From positions 434,001 through 498,000 of the forward strand of contig NZ_BMHP01000003.1 of assembly GCF_014641075.1 (NCBI RefSeq): 64,000 bases of DNA, given 5' to 3'. Shown piece by piece: positions 36,670-46,734 of this stretch. This DNA is from Paenibacillus nasutitermitis (lineage in GTDB: Bacteria; Bacillota; Bacilli; Paenibacillales; Paenibacillaceae). A program made the position numbers and the translations under genes. A model generated the notes under the pieces. The model did no database searches and was not told the origin of the DNA. It was given only the letters and a program-made list of their open reading frames with translations. Within the stretch, counting starts at the first letter, position 1. Each line of letters begins with the position of its first letter.

Positions 36670-39087
36670 TTACCGCCATTGTCCAATTAAAGTATCCGTT
36701 GCTGTCGTCATGGCGTTATACGCCTGCTCGGAAATGATTTGGTGAGTGTTCAGTTGACCAAGCAGCAGCTTAAAGGCTTCCATATGCTTAACCACTTTGC
36801 CTGCTTCTCCCTGTTGCTCATAATGCCCTATTACTACTAAATGAAGCTTTAATAGATAATAAGTCGCCTCCGAATAAATTTCTCCCCGATACTCATCGAG
36901 CAAGTCGAGCATCATCGTTGTGGTCATCGGAATCTCGTACGAGTAAGTGAAAGTCGTTTCACTAGGATATGCCACCTGCTCTCCTCCGACGACGACAATG
37001 TATGTCCCTTGGATATGTCTGCTTTTCGTATAGGAGAAAAGAAACTGCCCGTTCTCTCCACTAACGGTTTGACCGATAAAATCCATCTGCCCGTTCGGAT
37101 CGTGAACAGTCATTGTAATTTGCTGATTTGCCCCCGAATCGATCGTCCCCTCGACTGTAACGGTATCCGCAACCGCCTCTGCTGATAATGCGGTTATCTC
37201 TGCAACGGCCGGTTCAGCATCTACAATGTATACGAGCAGTGCAGGTCTGCTGCCATCGCTCATTACAAAGGTCAACCTCGCGGTACCTGCAGCAAGAGCT
37301 GATACATATTGCTTTTTCAGCAAGATGTTATTGCCGGATTGGGAATAATCAACGTCTCGCACTAATGCTTGGTTTCCGTTAACGATGTCGGTTAGTTCCG
37401 CAGCCCCATTAGGGTGGAGCGTAATGGAAATATCCGACTGCATAAAACTCCCTTTCGCAAAACCGACTCGTTCCGGACTAATTTTGGAGCTGGTATCTGT
37501 AATGATGACTTCAATCACAGGTCCATTGATGCCAATAAAATCAAGATTCAATTGTACAGTACCTACGTCTAACGTCCGCAAATAATCTTTATTCAACACG
37601 ATCTCATGGGATGAGACGGTATAATCCCTATCCCTAATGAGCGACTTCGTTCCTTGGCGAATGCGCTGAAAGGTATATCCATTCGACTTTATTTGAATAG
37701 CAATATCCGATTGAACCGTCTCATTTTTGTTGAAATAAACGATGTTCGGCTCAGCAGTCGGTGTCGAATCGATAATATCAATCTGAGCGAACGGATCATT
37801 TTTATTAGTAAAATCAAAGGTAAGCAGCAGTTCTCCTTGTGCTTGGTTTAGCAAATACTCTTTTTTCACCGTTACGATGCCGTTATCGATCGAATAGTCG
37901 ATATCGCCTTGCAGCAATTCCGAGCCATTCCTAATTCCAAGCAGAATCGCATCTGCATGCGTATCTAAAGCAAAAACAACATCTTGTGGCTGAGCAGTAT
38001 CAAAAGCAACAACTGCCGGTGAAACTGAATTTTCCAGCTTGGTCAGCAAGAACGAATGAGGATAAATGTAGCCTACCGTAGTTCCAGCTCCATCACGAAG
38101 CAGCTTGAACGTGAACTTATGAAGCCCCTCGGATAAATAGACAGCCTTTGGGGAGGCGACCGTTTTCAGCGGCCCGTAATCCACTTCAGCAAAATCGAAA
38201 CTATCCACCACCTTCGTTCCGCCGGCTTCATTGATGTCGGTATCCAAATAAATGTCAGCCATACCGGCAGATCCAGAAATTAAATTACCTGTAAAATCAA
38301 TTTCGTATAGTCCCGCTTGCTCGATGACGAAGCTAAAGGAACGAAGCGGTACACGTGTCGAAGAACCTAGCTCAATTCCATAAGACTTAATCGCAACACG
38401 AGGATAGTCGCCTGGGTTTAACTTCGTCAAATACCAGCCCGTGGTCGGATCGGTCAATGATAAATCCTTGAAATTCAATTCGAGCGTCTCGGGAGATTCC
38501 TCGACCGGAGTCAGGATCAGCATATTAGGCAGCATGTGTATCGCTCCGTCGCCAACCGATTTCCCTTTTACTTTGAATGTAATCGTATGGGAGCCTTCTG
38601 ACAAAATATGCTTATCCGCCGATTCAATCGTGCGATAACTAGAATCCTCGGGATGTTTGTGGAAGTCAAAGTCTGATATAATTTTAATTCCGCCATCCTG
38701 CTGCTCATCCGTATCCAAAAAAATATCAGCATAACCGCCGTCTATCGACAGCGCCCCTTTCAGGGAAATCGTATACAAGCCGTTCTCTGGGACATCAAAT
38801 TGAAAGGAACGGACAGGTGCGTTTAACGTGCTGTATATTCGTGATATGAAGGCAGTCCCGTATACCACAGGACTGACCGTCTTCTGATCACCAATCAGTC
38901 TTAGATGATGGGAGTGACTTGTCGGTTGTTGATCTACTCCATTAGAGTACATCAGACCGATCTTCGAAAAATCATATTCCAATGGCGTTGAAGCCGCCTC
39001 TGTACGATCTAGATGAGTGAGACTAAGTATGACACATAGAATTGCCAATACGGCAGCCGTACCAATAGGCCGGAATTTCCATTGCAT
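36670..39087 (-). CDS. Secreted protein with X2 repeats and a C-terminal FIMAH-like helical domain
   Basis: Secreted protein of 805 residues. A signal peptide covers about 1-31 (cleavage near TEAAS). Two related beta domains (about 35-190 and 200-355) share the pattern PVRSF(Q/S)F, GLY, ADI(F/Y)LDTD and SFDF. Three tandem X2-type modules follow (about 360-625; each with DI, GI-NG, DxDY and a KKEYL/NKDYL/KKQYV strand), then an Ig-like domain and a helical C-terminus resembling FIMAH. No catalytic domain was recognised, so it may be a carbohydrate- or cell-wall-binding partner of the heparinase-like protein encoded two bases upstream. Confidence 0.8.
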   Translation of the reverse strand: MQWKFRPIGTAAVLAILCVILSLTHLDRTEAASTPLEYDFSKIGLMYSNGVDQQPTSHSHHLRLIGDQKTVSPVVYGTAFISRIYSTLNAPVRSFQFDVPENGLYTISLKGALSIDGGYADIFLDTDEQQDGGIKIISDFDFHKHPEDSSYRTIESADKHILSEGSHTITFKVKGKSVGDGAIHMLPNMLILTPVEESPETLELNFKDLSLTDPTTGWYLTKLNPGDYPRVAIKSYGIELGSSTRVPLRSFSFVIEQAGLYEIDFTGNLISGSAGMADIYLDTDINEAGGTKVVDSFDFAEVDYGPLKTVASPKAVYLSEGLHKFTFKLLRDGAGTTVGYIYPHSFLLTKLENSVSPAVVAFDTAQPQDVVFALDTHADAILLGIRNGSELLQGDIDYSIDNGIVTVKKEYLLNQAQGELLLTFDFTNKNDPFAQIDIIDSTPTAEPNIVYFNKNETVQSDIAIQIKSNGYTFQRIRQGTKSLIRDRDYTVSSHEIVLNKDYLRTLDVGTVQLNLDFIGINGPVIEVIITDTSSKISPERVGFAKGSFMQSDISITLHPNGAAELTDIVNGNQALVRDVDYSQSGNNILLKKQYVSALAAGTARLTFVMSDGSRPALLVYIVDAEPAVAEITALSAEAVADTVTVEGTIDSGANQQITMTVHDPNGQMDFIGQTVSGENGQFLFSYTKSRHIQGTYIVVVGGEQVAYPSETTFTYSYEIPMTTTMMLDLLDEYRGEIYSEATYYLLKLHLVVIGHYEQQGEAGKVVKHMEAFKLLLGQLNTHQIISEQAYNAMTTATDTLIGQWR

Positions 39088-39089
39088 AT

Positions 39090-42000
39090 TTAATTACCTC
39101 CCGTTCCGTTCGGAAATTGCATCTCTGAGGAATAAGGCTGCATCCCCTCTTTGCTGTTCCAAAACAATATTTTCAGAAATGATCCTGCTGTTTGATCACT
39201 AACATCCAAATCTGCCCTAATCGTTTCCGACATTCCTGTCGCAATCACCTTATTCACCTCTGCCACCCGTAATACATTTCCGTTCACATCACTTAAAGCA
39301 ACGATCAATAGAATTGACTGATCACTTGCCGAACTATTATCTACTTGAGCCTTAATGCGAATTTGAGACATGCCGTTCAAATCGGTAACGGCATTGTCAA
39401 CCAAATCTGTAAATTCTATCGTCCCTATTCGTATCGGCTGCGTCGTTCCCATGACAGAAATGGCTACTGTCTGTTTCATTTCAATTCCATTCAAAATCGC
39501 AGTAACCGTGATCATCGCCATACCTGGTGAAAGTGCAGCGACACGAATCGTACCATCGACTTCAACTTCAACCGTCGCGATGCTAGAATCACTACTTTCA
39601 TACTCAACACTTTCTACTTGAGCTAAATCGATCGGTGTGCCATCACCCTGAAGAACAGACACGGATAATGATGCACGTTCACCAACAGCGATATTCGAGC
39701 GTTCCGGTACGACAGACAGCTTGCCAGCCTGGATGTCTGTAGCAATGTTATCAATGACAAACCGATGGTCCCCCATCCATTGCTTCATCGGATAGGATGT
39801 CATCCGCGAACTTCCATCCGCCCCGATGCGGAAACCTGGATCCATATCGTCGAGAATAAGGATTGAGCTGCCTGCTGTAGTTGCAATATCCTTAATTTTA
39901 TAGCCATGCGACGTTTCATCCGGGTGCGTAACAATCATGTATTTCCCGATATTTTCTTGTGAAACTACAGTATCGGTAACAAATGCGTTGTCGACATGCC
40001 CATCTGCAACCCGGAGTACATCTGTAATTTTGCCCGTAGCCGCGCCGGTATCCGTCACCTCATAATACCCTTTCTTGAGCAATGTTCCGCCAACAAGCGT
40101 CATCGACTGTACGATGCCGTCTTCCATGCGGATAAAGCCCATCTTCCCTTGAAGCTTAACGTCTCCAACCACGAAAGGCTCATCGGGATTGTTGGAACTA
40201 AAAATAAGATCCGTTATATTGCCATAAGTGACTTCAAGCGCCACATTGCCCGTTTCCGAAGCATCTGCGTTCAATACTTTCGCTTGCTCAATAATCGTTC
40301 CCGATTGTCCCGAATAAGGTTCCAATACGGTTGTAAATGTGCTTTTCAAATTCGCGCCTTCTCTGCGTACAACAAATTTCGGCATCGTGTATTGAATAGC
40401 TTCCTCATTCGTGTCCAGCGCTTTGCTATTTAACCTGGTCATCTTAAGTGATGGATAGTTACCGATAAGCAGTTCATTATCTCCTTCACCCGCAAAACCT
40501 CGAACCTTCAGCTTTCCTTTTAATTGATTATTGTCTCTTGTCACGAAATCCAGCTCATACTGGCCGTCCACTACAGGGGCACTCTGTATATCCTTCATAT
40601 AAATATAGCCAGGATATTGATCCTCACTTGCCGAACCTTTCTCTGCTTGTCTTGTCGCTTCCACCCAGGTTGATCCGGGAGCTAACAAATTCGGACCATA
40701 GTCCGTTAAAGGAAGATCGGTTTCCAAGGTAGTATCGTAGTTAGCGTCTCCTTGCAGTGTATATTCATGACGGCTTCCACCTGCAATTCGGAATACGTCT
40801 ACGACATAACCGTCACTGCCATCACCAAGTGGAAAGCCGATATACCATGGCTCACGACTGTATTGCTCCACACCGGGATAAGCATTTTCTTGACGCGCTC
40901 TCATCACCTGCATCGTGGGACCGATCGGCGCGAACAATTCGAGACTGCCGCCATCGCGACTGGTTTGCACATCCATATCTGAACTGTCTACAACAACCGT
41001 ATTATGACCGAGGGTCGATACCGATGGATAGCGATATAGCGTACTGGTGTAGCCAATATCCGGCAACAACTCCAGACCATTCGCGAATAAACCTAGATTA
41101 AGCGGATCAAGATGATTATGTCCGTACTTGGGTGAGAAGGTCATGTATAGTTGTGCTTCTCTATCTCCACTATTACGTGAAATTCTGGAAATTCCTGATG
41201 CGGGCAGCAGCAAGGAGCCTGTTTCGAGGCGATTTTTTTTCTCGAATGCCCATGTGTCATTCAGAGGGAATACTGATCCATTAGGGTAAACGAGCATTTG
41301 TGATATGTCCTTTGCTTTTTGTAACATAGGATATCCCTCGGCAAGATCCAAGCCATCGAGCCTAGTTCCAGTCCGTGGTGATATATACCCTTCAGGATCT
41401 ACCCAGTCTTGCAACTTCGTCGAAGATTGAATAAGCCCATTCGTGCTTTGATCATGGTAGGAGGTCGTTACTTCCATAAAAAAGCCATCGGACAAGTACG
41501 TCCGGCTTAAATATTCCTTCATCAGAGATACGGCTTCATGCACATAATCCGGCTCGTCGATAGCCTTTGCTATCGCAAGGTATCCAGACCATATCTGAGG
41601 ATCCATATTCCCATTGAAAATGGCATAGGAACGAATAAAGTCTGCGGATGCTTTAAACATATTTTCCACAATTCTACGCTCCACATTTTCACCGGCCTCG
41701 GCGCTTAGTTGCTCGAAAACATCCGTCTTCTTCAACATTTCAAAAGCTTCAAGCAAACTTTGAATCGATGGTAAATCGTTATAAAACCATCTGGACCACA
41801 CTCCGCCCCAATAAGCATTTGGCGCTCCGCTATTCGGATCGATTGGATATTGCCGCCAGAGGTAGTCATTCGAAGGCACATATCCTTCATACACTTGAGC
41901 AAATCGATAAAGCATCCGCGCTGCCGTACTCGGATCGGAGCTTGCTTTGGCTTTCGTTTGCGTGATCGCATGTAACCGTTGCTTATACCATAGATGGGCA

Positions 42001-43868
42001 CTAATAAAGTACCGTTTACCCTCTTGTTCAAAGTATGGGTAGTCAACGGTTTCTCCTTTACGGTTTTTCACAGATAAAACCTCAGTCTCCGGATAAGCAG
42101 CATTCGGAAACGTAAGGCCGCTCACCAGCGACACAAGAACATCCGGATTATTTACATTCCATGAGAATAAATTATTAGGATCCATCTCCGGCCTAGAAGG
42201 ATCGCCTAGCCAAATAAACCCAACCTTCTCCGGTATAAGACTCACCAATGGTTCAGCCGCAGATGCTGGACTAAGCTCAACATGAGCTTTCGTTACCTCT
42301 GGTGTCACAACTTGATGGGCAAATGAACGCACTCCCGCTGCAATCATCTCTTGCCCGTCAATGGCTAAGACCGTCCACTCAGCTGTCGTGCTTCCAGGCT
42401 GCATAAGTGCAAGCTCTAATTCGTACGCACCTGGCTCATCAGCAATCGGATGCTGGAATGTGACAACTACACGTTCACCCACCTTGGAAAAAGATACATT
42501 TTCCAGAATTGTACGTATGCCTGAAGGGGATTTCCATGTTAATTGCAGCTCGCTTGTTTCCGGATTAATCTCTGGCGCTAGCAGCGAAAAACCTTTCTCC
42601 GTCACGCTTTTGTATTCCATAGTCAACTGCTCCGGCTCCCAAGGCGTTATATTCTCTATCGTTGTGTTTGCTATAAGTGATTGGGGCAGGCTGTCAAAAA
42701 ACAATCGTCCCATTCGACCTTCATGAACGATGTCTGCACGAATGGAGTAGTTCGGAACCGGCCGATCCGCACTCGTTCCTTGATCCATATAAAAGGACCG
42801 AAACACAGGATACCATGTATGAAAAATCGGATGATTGTCAATCACCTTATAGGTTACAACGTTAAGCTTCCATTCTTCATCCGACACGTGACCGTCTGCT
42901 TGAAGCGTATCAAGCGGAACTGCAATTTCAGTCGTCCACTCAACCGGATCCGACGGACCGGCAGCACTCATTTTATAAGTCTCCGTTGTAAAATCAGTCA
43001 ATTCGATCAGCCCCGGCCCCCAATTAGGAGCAACGTTAATATTGCCGTTCTGCGTAACGATTGGAATATTAAAGTAGGTTTCACTCGAATTGGCTGGAGA
43101 CAACATAATATGTATCCCACGCTGCGATGTTAGGTCTTCATCCTGCGGATGCAACGTTCGTACCCCAATATACATGTTGTCTTGATCATAGGTAATCTTC
43201 ACCTCGGGCTGTGGCCATGCAGGAGCGTGCGAATTCATCATCGTAAACTTGTCGAGACTCGCTGAATTCCCCCATAGCGGCTCATCCAACCTGCCATCGA
43301 TAGTCAGTGCTTGAGTCGTCGATTCAGGCACAATTGCCCATCGATTCAAATAGGTTGGGAAAAGCGGCGTTAATAGATAGGCGGCTCGATCAATCTCATC
43401 CCATACGAATTGGCTGTTCAATAGCTCACCAACTGTCTTTAATGGAACCATCACGACGCCATTCATAACGACCGGATTTATTTCTGCGTCTACAACTTGC
43501 CCGTTCAAGACAATGCTGCCTTCGTCTGCCTTAACCTCAATGAATGTCCCACTGTTGTTAAACACGTTGACTTGTTCTGTCTGATTGGGACCCTGTATCG
43601 GCTCAATCATCCATCCTGCTTTGACAGCAATTGTTGTTAGAGGTACAAGCACAGCATCACCGCCGCTCCATACCGGCTGCTGCTCATCATCGGCGAACGA
43701 CACTAATTCGCCATTCACATAAACGTTGATCGTCTCCTCCGCATCATTGGCATGAATGGGTGGGGAAGGAAACATAGAGGCGGTCATCATGATCATTGCG
43801 AGAAATAAACTCATTACCCTCATTTCAAATCGATATTTCTTTTTTCGTAAAGCGCTTTCAATTAGCAT
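39090..43868 (-). CDS. Secreted heparinase II/III-family protein with CuAO-N, CBM9-like and Big2 domains
   Basis: Multidomain secreted protein of 1592 residues. Order: signal peptide (1-40), copper-amine-oxidase-N-like domain (about 47-168), CBM9/DOMON-like sugar-binding domain (about 185-380), beta region, alpha/alpha toroid (about 550-880) with DGFFMEVTTSYHDQSTNGL holding the probable catalytic Tyr804/His805, heparinase II/III beta-sandwich with GHNHLDPLNL (916-925) and LGHNTVVVD, and a Big2-like domain near 1400-1490. AAAGGAGG precedes the ATG. Such enzymes cleave uronic-acid polymers by beta-elimination. Substrate unknown; the absence of SLH domains suggests release or non-covalent anchoring. 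Confidence 0.85.
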   Translation of the reverse strand: MLIESALRKKKYRFEMRVMSLFLAMIMMTASMFPSPPIHANDAEETINVYVNGELVSFADDEQQPVWSGGDAVLVPLTTIAVKAGWMIEPIQGPNQTEQVNVFNNSGTFIEVKADEGSIVLNGQVVDAEINPVVMNGVVMVPLKTVGELLNSQFVWDEIDRAAYLLTPLFPTYLNRWAIVPESTTQALTIDGRLDEPLWGNSASLDKFTMMNSHAPAWPQPEVKITYDQDNMYIGVRTLHPQDEDLTSQRGIHIMLSPANSSETYFNIPIVTQNGNINVAPNWGPGLIELTDFTTETYKMSAAGPSDPVEWTTEIAVPLDTLQADGHVSDEEWKLNVVTYKVIDNHPIFHTWYPVFRSFYMDQGTSADRPVPNYSIRADIVHEGRMGRLFFDSLPQSLIANTTIENITPWEPEQLTMEYKSVTEKGFSLLAPEINPETSELQLTWKSPSGIRTILENVSFSKVGERVVVTFQHPIADEPGAYELELALMQPGSTTAEWTVLAIDGQEMIAAGVRSFAHQVVTPEVTKAHVELSPASAAEPLVSLIPEKVGFIWLGDPSRPEMDPNNLFSWNVNNPDVLVSLVSGLTFPNAAYPETEVLSVKNRKGETVDYPYFEQEGKRYFISAHLWYKQRLHAITQTKAKASSDPSTAARMLYRFAQVYEGYVPSNDYLWRQYPIDPNSGAPNAYWGGVWSRWFYNDLPSIQSLLEAFEMLKKTDVFEQLSAEAGENVERRIVENMFKASADFIRSYAIFNGNMDPQIWSGYLAIAKAIDEPDYVHEAVSLMKEYLSRTYLSDGFFMEVTTSYHDQSTNGLIQSSTKLQDWVDPEGYISPRTGTRLDGLDLAEGYPMLQKAKDISQMLVYPNGSVFPLNDTWAFEKKNRLETGSLLLPASGISRISRNSGDREAQLYMTFSPKYGHNHLDPLNLGLFANGLELLPDIGYTSTLYRYPSVSTLGHNTVVVDSSDMDVQTSRDGGSLELFAPIGPTMQVMRARQENAYPGVEQYSREPWYIGFPLGDGSDGYVVDVFRIAGGSRHEYTLQGDANYDTTLETDLPLTDYGPNLLAPGSTWVEATRQAEKGSASEDQYPGYIYMKDIQSAPVVDGQYELDFVTRDNNQLKGKLKVRGFAGEGDNELLIGNYPSLKMTRLNSKALDTNEEAIQYTMPKFVVRREGANLKSTFTTVLEPYSGQSGTIIEQAKVLNADASETGNVALEVTYGNITDLIFSSNNPDEPFVVGDVKLQGKMGFIRMEDGIVQSMTLVGGTLLKKGYYEVTDTGAATGKITDVLRVADGHVDNAFVTDTVVSQENIGKYMIVTHPDETSHGYKIKDIATTAGSSILILDDMDPGFRIGADGSSRMTSYPMKQWMGDHRFVIDNIATDIQAGKLSVVPERSNIAVGERASLSVSVLQGDGTPIDLAQVESVEYESSDSSIATVEVEVDGTIRVAALSPGMAMITVTAILNGIEMKQTVAISVMGTTQPIRIGTIEFTDLVDNAVTDLNGMSQIRIKAQVDNSSASDQSILLIVALSDVNGNVLRVAEVNKVIATGMSETIRADLDVSDQTAGSFLKILFWNSKEGMQPYSSEMQFPNGTGGN
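43847..43860 (-). promoter_or_regulatory. Possible cre site at the start of the heparinase-like gene
   Basis: The minus strand reads TGAAAGCGCTTTAC inside codons 3-8, with the perfect core AAAGCGCTTT and 12 of 14 cre consensus positions. A cre inside the 5' coding region would give roadblock repression by CcpA. Confidence 0.38.
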
Positions 43869-43987
43869 CTGATTCAGTTCCTCCTTTATACAACATGATT
43901 GATGTTCTTACGCGTCCATTGTATACACATTCACGATTTAATGGCTTTTATCATTTTTTGACGATGCAGATTACTGCCGAAAACGCA

Positions 43988-44025
43988 AACTAGCTTATGC
44001 CCTCCTTAGCGGCATAAGCTGGTTT
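43988..44025 (-). terminator. Terminator of the AraC regulator gene
   Basis: AGCTTATGCC / GGCATAAGCT with a nine-base loop; T-rich on both sides (AGTTTGCGTTTT on minus, GGTTTTGTTG on plus). It lies 38 bases after the regulator stop and separates it from the heparinase-like gene. The remaining 43869-43987 is AT-rich and should hold the promoter of that gene; TATACAAT at about 43919 is a -10 candidate without a -35. Confidence 0.65.
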
Positions 44026-44057
44026 TGTTGTACCCGAATTCTTTGATTATATATTAC

Positions 44058-46355
44058 TTAATCCATTTCTTCTTTATCACTGGTTTTGTCGCGGTGCATT
44101 TTGCGAAAATTGCCTGGAGGGAACCCAATGGTTTGCTTGAATATTCGTGTGAAATTCTGTACGGATGTGTAACGCAAGCGATCCGTAATTTCTTTAATCG
44201 GAAGTTCGGTGTGAATAAGCCAATCTTTTGCCTTGTCCATCCGGAATTGGATAATATAGTCCAAGTAATTTCCATTCGTTTCTTCCTTAAACATCTTGCT
44301 TAACATGCTCGGCGATACGTCGAAATGATCGGCAAGCATCTGCAACGATAGATCACTTTCGTAATGCTTCTGGATATAGAGCAACACTTGCGGAATAAGC
44401 TTTTTTTGCTTAGATAAGCTATGATTGTTCAAATGGTTTTGAACTTTGGGGAATACAGTATCACTCATCCACTGATGAACTTCATCAAGCGAAGACAGCT
44501 GATATAAGTAAGCTAACATGTCATATTCGAACATATCGTTTAATTCATAGCCTAACTCATTTAAATAGCTGTCGATTTCGCCGATCAGGTTGGCAAACAA
44601 GCCGAGAATCGTCTCTGAATTTTGCAATGAGCGCGGAACCGCTTCGACCATCTCTACCAACTGTTCGCTCGCACCTTCAAAATCCCCCTGCGCAATACTC
44701 CTAACTACAGCTGCTCTCCACTTTACCAGTTCCCTGCTCGATTGCTTTAAAGACGGCTCCATCTTATTCGCCATTATATTTTGATTAGGGCCAATCACCC
44801 AGCGATATTCTAACAAATCGAGCGCTTCTCGATAAGATTCATGTATACTGGTATATTCGTTGCGGACATTGCTGATCACAACCGAGACTGTGAAGTCAAA
44901 ATAGTTGCGAACATTCTCTAATATGCCCATACTGATTTGGGTCATCATTTGTTCGATGTTCTTTGTACTATCCATAAAACAAGCAATGATCACAATTTGT
45001 CCCGGCTTCGGCATGACGGATACATGTGAAAGCGGTTCACTCAACTCTTCAATCATATTGCGCAGCGCATACATCATTAAAGAGCGATCTTTATTTTTGT
45101 AGATTTGCTGAAAAGCAGCATACTGGTCGATATCGATAATGCACACGCAAAACCGATCCCCATTCAGCAAAAATTCATTTTCTTCAGCAAATTTACGAAT
45201 ATCTCCATTTGAAGCTTCGCCAGACAATAGTTGTAACAACCGACTCTCCTTTACATAAGGCCTATGTTCCTGCAGTTGAGATTCCAAATCCTTGTTTAAA
45301 TCCTGCATTCGGCTCATAAACGTATCGAGTACCTGAAGTCCATCGTCCTTCCCATTCTTGCCTTCAGGCGAAAATCTCCCGATTAAAAATTGAATCGGAT
45401 TATATAGCTGCCGCGTGCCGATAATGGCAATGAAAAACCATAGCACACCTAAACATAGCATAATCATCCACATAATATTGCGAATTTTATCTGATCTATA
45501 GGTTAGCTCTTTAACGGGGGTCATCGCAATGTAAGTCCAATTGTTATAAGTAGACTTTAGCGTAGACACGTTGATCTTTTCGTTTTCGAGCTTAATTTCG
45601 CCACGTTTCTCCGGGTTCTCCCAGAAGGGATACAGCTCGGAGGTCGAATCCAAAACCGTGCCAATATCTTTGTAGTCTTTACTGGTCACCACTCTTTGCT
45701 CATCGTCGATAATCAGTACCTTCTGCATACCACCTAGATCAAGTCGATCAATAAAGCGCTTTAAATTGTACATATCCAAATGCAGCATTAAATAGCCTTG
45801 CGGTTTAACGACATTTAATGGAATGGCTCTAACTAGAATTAATTCCGGTACGTTCTCATAGGTGTTCGGTGGAATGACCATAGAACCGTTGTAGTGTTTA
45901 TTGAGCAACTGTAAAATTTCATTATAAGGATACGATAATCCTCGAATAATTCCGTAACGGGAAGTGTACAATTCATCAACAGAAGTATAATACAAACTAA
46001 CATGAAAGTTTACTTCGGAACTACTAATTGATTTATGAACGGCATCCATCATGCTCAGCGTAGTCTGCAATTTATCTAGAGAGGCGCCTGTTTCCAATGA
46101 ATTCAATACGGCCTTCTCATTCGACAGCTGCAATGAGGATTCGTCCAATCCCTTCATGAAAGAATCGACCTGCATTTCTAGCTGATTTAAAATAATCCGA
46201 TGATTCTGTTCCACTTCTTTAAGAATACTTGAAGTAGTCACATAGGAAGACACCATCCCCATAATAAATACGGGAACAAGACTTAATAGAACTGAATAAA
46301 TCAATAGCTTTCTTTTAAATGTTAGTCTCTTTCCAAAAGGCAGCCATCCACTCAT
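44058..46355 (-). CDS. Membrane-anchored AraC family transcriptional regulator
   Basis: One-component regulator of 765 residues combining an extracellular sensor with DNA binding. Membrane segments lie at about 15-37 and 290-312, enclosing a cache-like sensor; a cytoplasmic linker with degenerate nucleotide-cyclase-like features follows, and the last 100 residues form an AraC double helix-turn-helix (LQMLADHFDVSPSMLSKMFK, ITDRLRYTSVQNFTRIFK). The start at 46355 has GAGGG six bases upstream. It is next to the heparinase-like and X2 genes and probably activates them in response to polymer fragments. Confidence 0.92.
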   Translation of the reverse strand: MSGWLPFGKRLTFKRKLLIYSVLLSLVPVFIMGMVSSYVTTSSILKEVEQNHRIILNQLEMQVDSFMKGLDESSLQLSNEKAVLNSLETGASLDKLQTTLSMMDAVHKSISSSEVNFHVSLYYTSVDELYTSRYGIIRGLSYPYNEILQLLNKHYNGSMVIPPNTYENVPELILVRAIPLNVVKPQGYLMLHLDMYNLKRFIDRLDLGGMQKVLIIDDEQRVVTSKDYKDIGTVLDSTSELYPFWENPEKRGEIKLENEKINVSTLKSTYNNWTYIAMTPVKELTYRSDKIRNIMWMIMLCLGVLWFFIAIIGTRQLYNPIQFLIGRFSPEGKNGKDDGLQVLDTFMSRMQDLNKDLESQLQEHRPYVKESRLLQLLSGEASNGDIRKFAEENEFLLNGDRFCVCIIDIDQYAAFQQIYKNKDRSLMMYALRNMIEELSEPLSHVSVMPKPGQIVIIACFMDSTKNIEQMMTQISMGILENVRNYFDFTVSVVISNVRNEYTSIHESYREALDLLEYRWVIGPNQNIMANKMEPSLKQSSRELVKWRAAVVRSIAQGDFEGASEQLVEMVEAVPRSLQNSETILGLFANLIGEIDSYLNELGYELNDMFEYDMLAYLYQLSSLDEVHQWMSDTVFPKVQNHLNNHSLSKQKKLIPQVLLYIQKHYESDLSLQMLADHFDVSPSMLSKMFKEETNGNYLDYIIQFRMDKAKDWLIHTELPIKEITDRLRYTSVQNFTRIFKQTIGFPPGNFRKMHRDKTSDKEEMD

Positions 46356-46364
46356 TCCCATCCC

Positions 46365-46658
46365 TCGCATCTATAATGATAGAATAAGCATAAGTTAGTA
46401 GACAAATAAAGACAACATGTAGGCGAAAAATAGACGTGCGTACATAAGCAGCAACGGTTGCCACGGAAACAACGGTCCGGGATGGCGTTCGCCAATAGCG
46501 AAAGAACAGAGTAGAAACACGACCGGAGGAGCGCAAAGCGATCAGTTGCAGGAGACCCACAGCGATGCATTGGCACATAACGAATCCTTCAAAGGCTTGA
46601 AGGGTCAAGCCAGAAGAGGTGCCGTTTTGCGCAGGTGGCGGTGTTGATATATTTGCAA
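46365..46658 (-). pseudogene. Transposase C-terminal remnant
   Basis: The minus strand keeps an open frame reading TSSGLTLQAFEGFVMCQC, then IAVGLLQLIALRSS and a later TVAAYVRTSIFRL. This resembles the C-terminal part of transposases of the IS4/DDE type found in Paenibacillus. No start, catalytic residues or inverted repeats remain. It fills most of the 380-base gap upstream of the AraC regulator gene. Confidence 0.45.
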
Positions 46659-46697
46659 AAAAACAAACCTACTCAAGCATAAATTCATGCTTGAACA
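46657..46697 (-). terminator. Rho-independent terminator of the FAD oxidoreductase gene
   Basis: TCAAGCAT / ATGCTTGA stem with six-base loop; on the minus strand it is followed by GTAGGTTTGTTTTTTT. It lies about 40 bases after the oxidoreductase stop. Confidence 0.75.
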
Positions 46698-46734
46698 GGC
46701 TTGCAGTAAAACATTCATCGATTCATGAATGTCG

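Noticed and set aside
44054..44303. Open frames opposite the AraC regulator gene
   Set aside because: They are antisense shadows of the helix-turn-helix coding region with no ribosome site.
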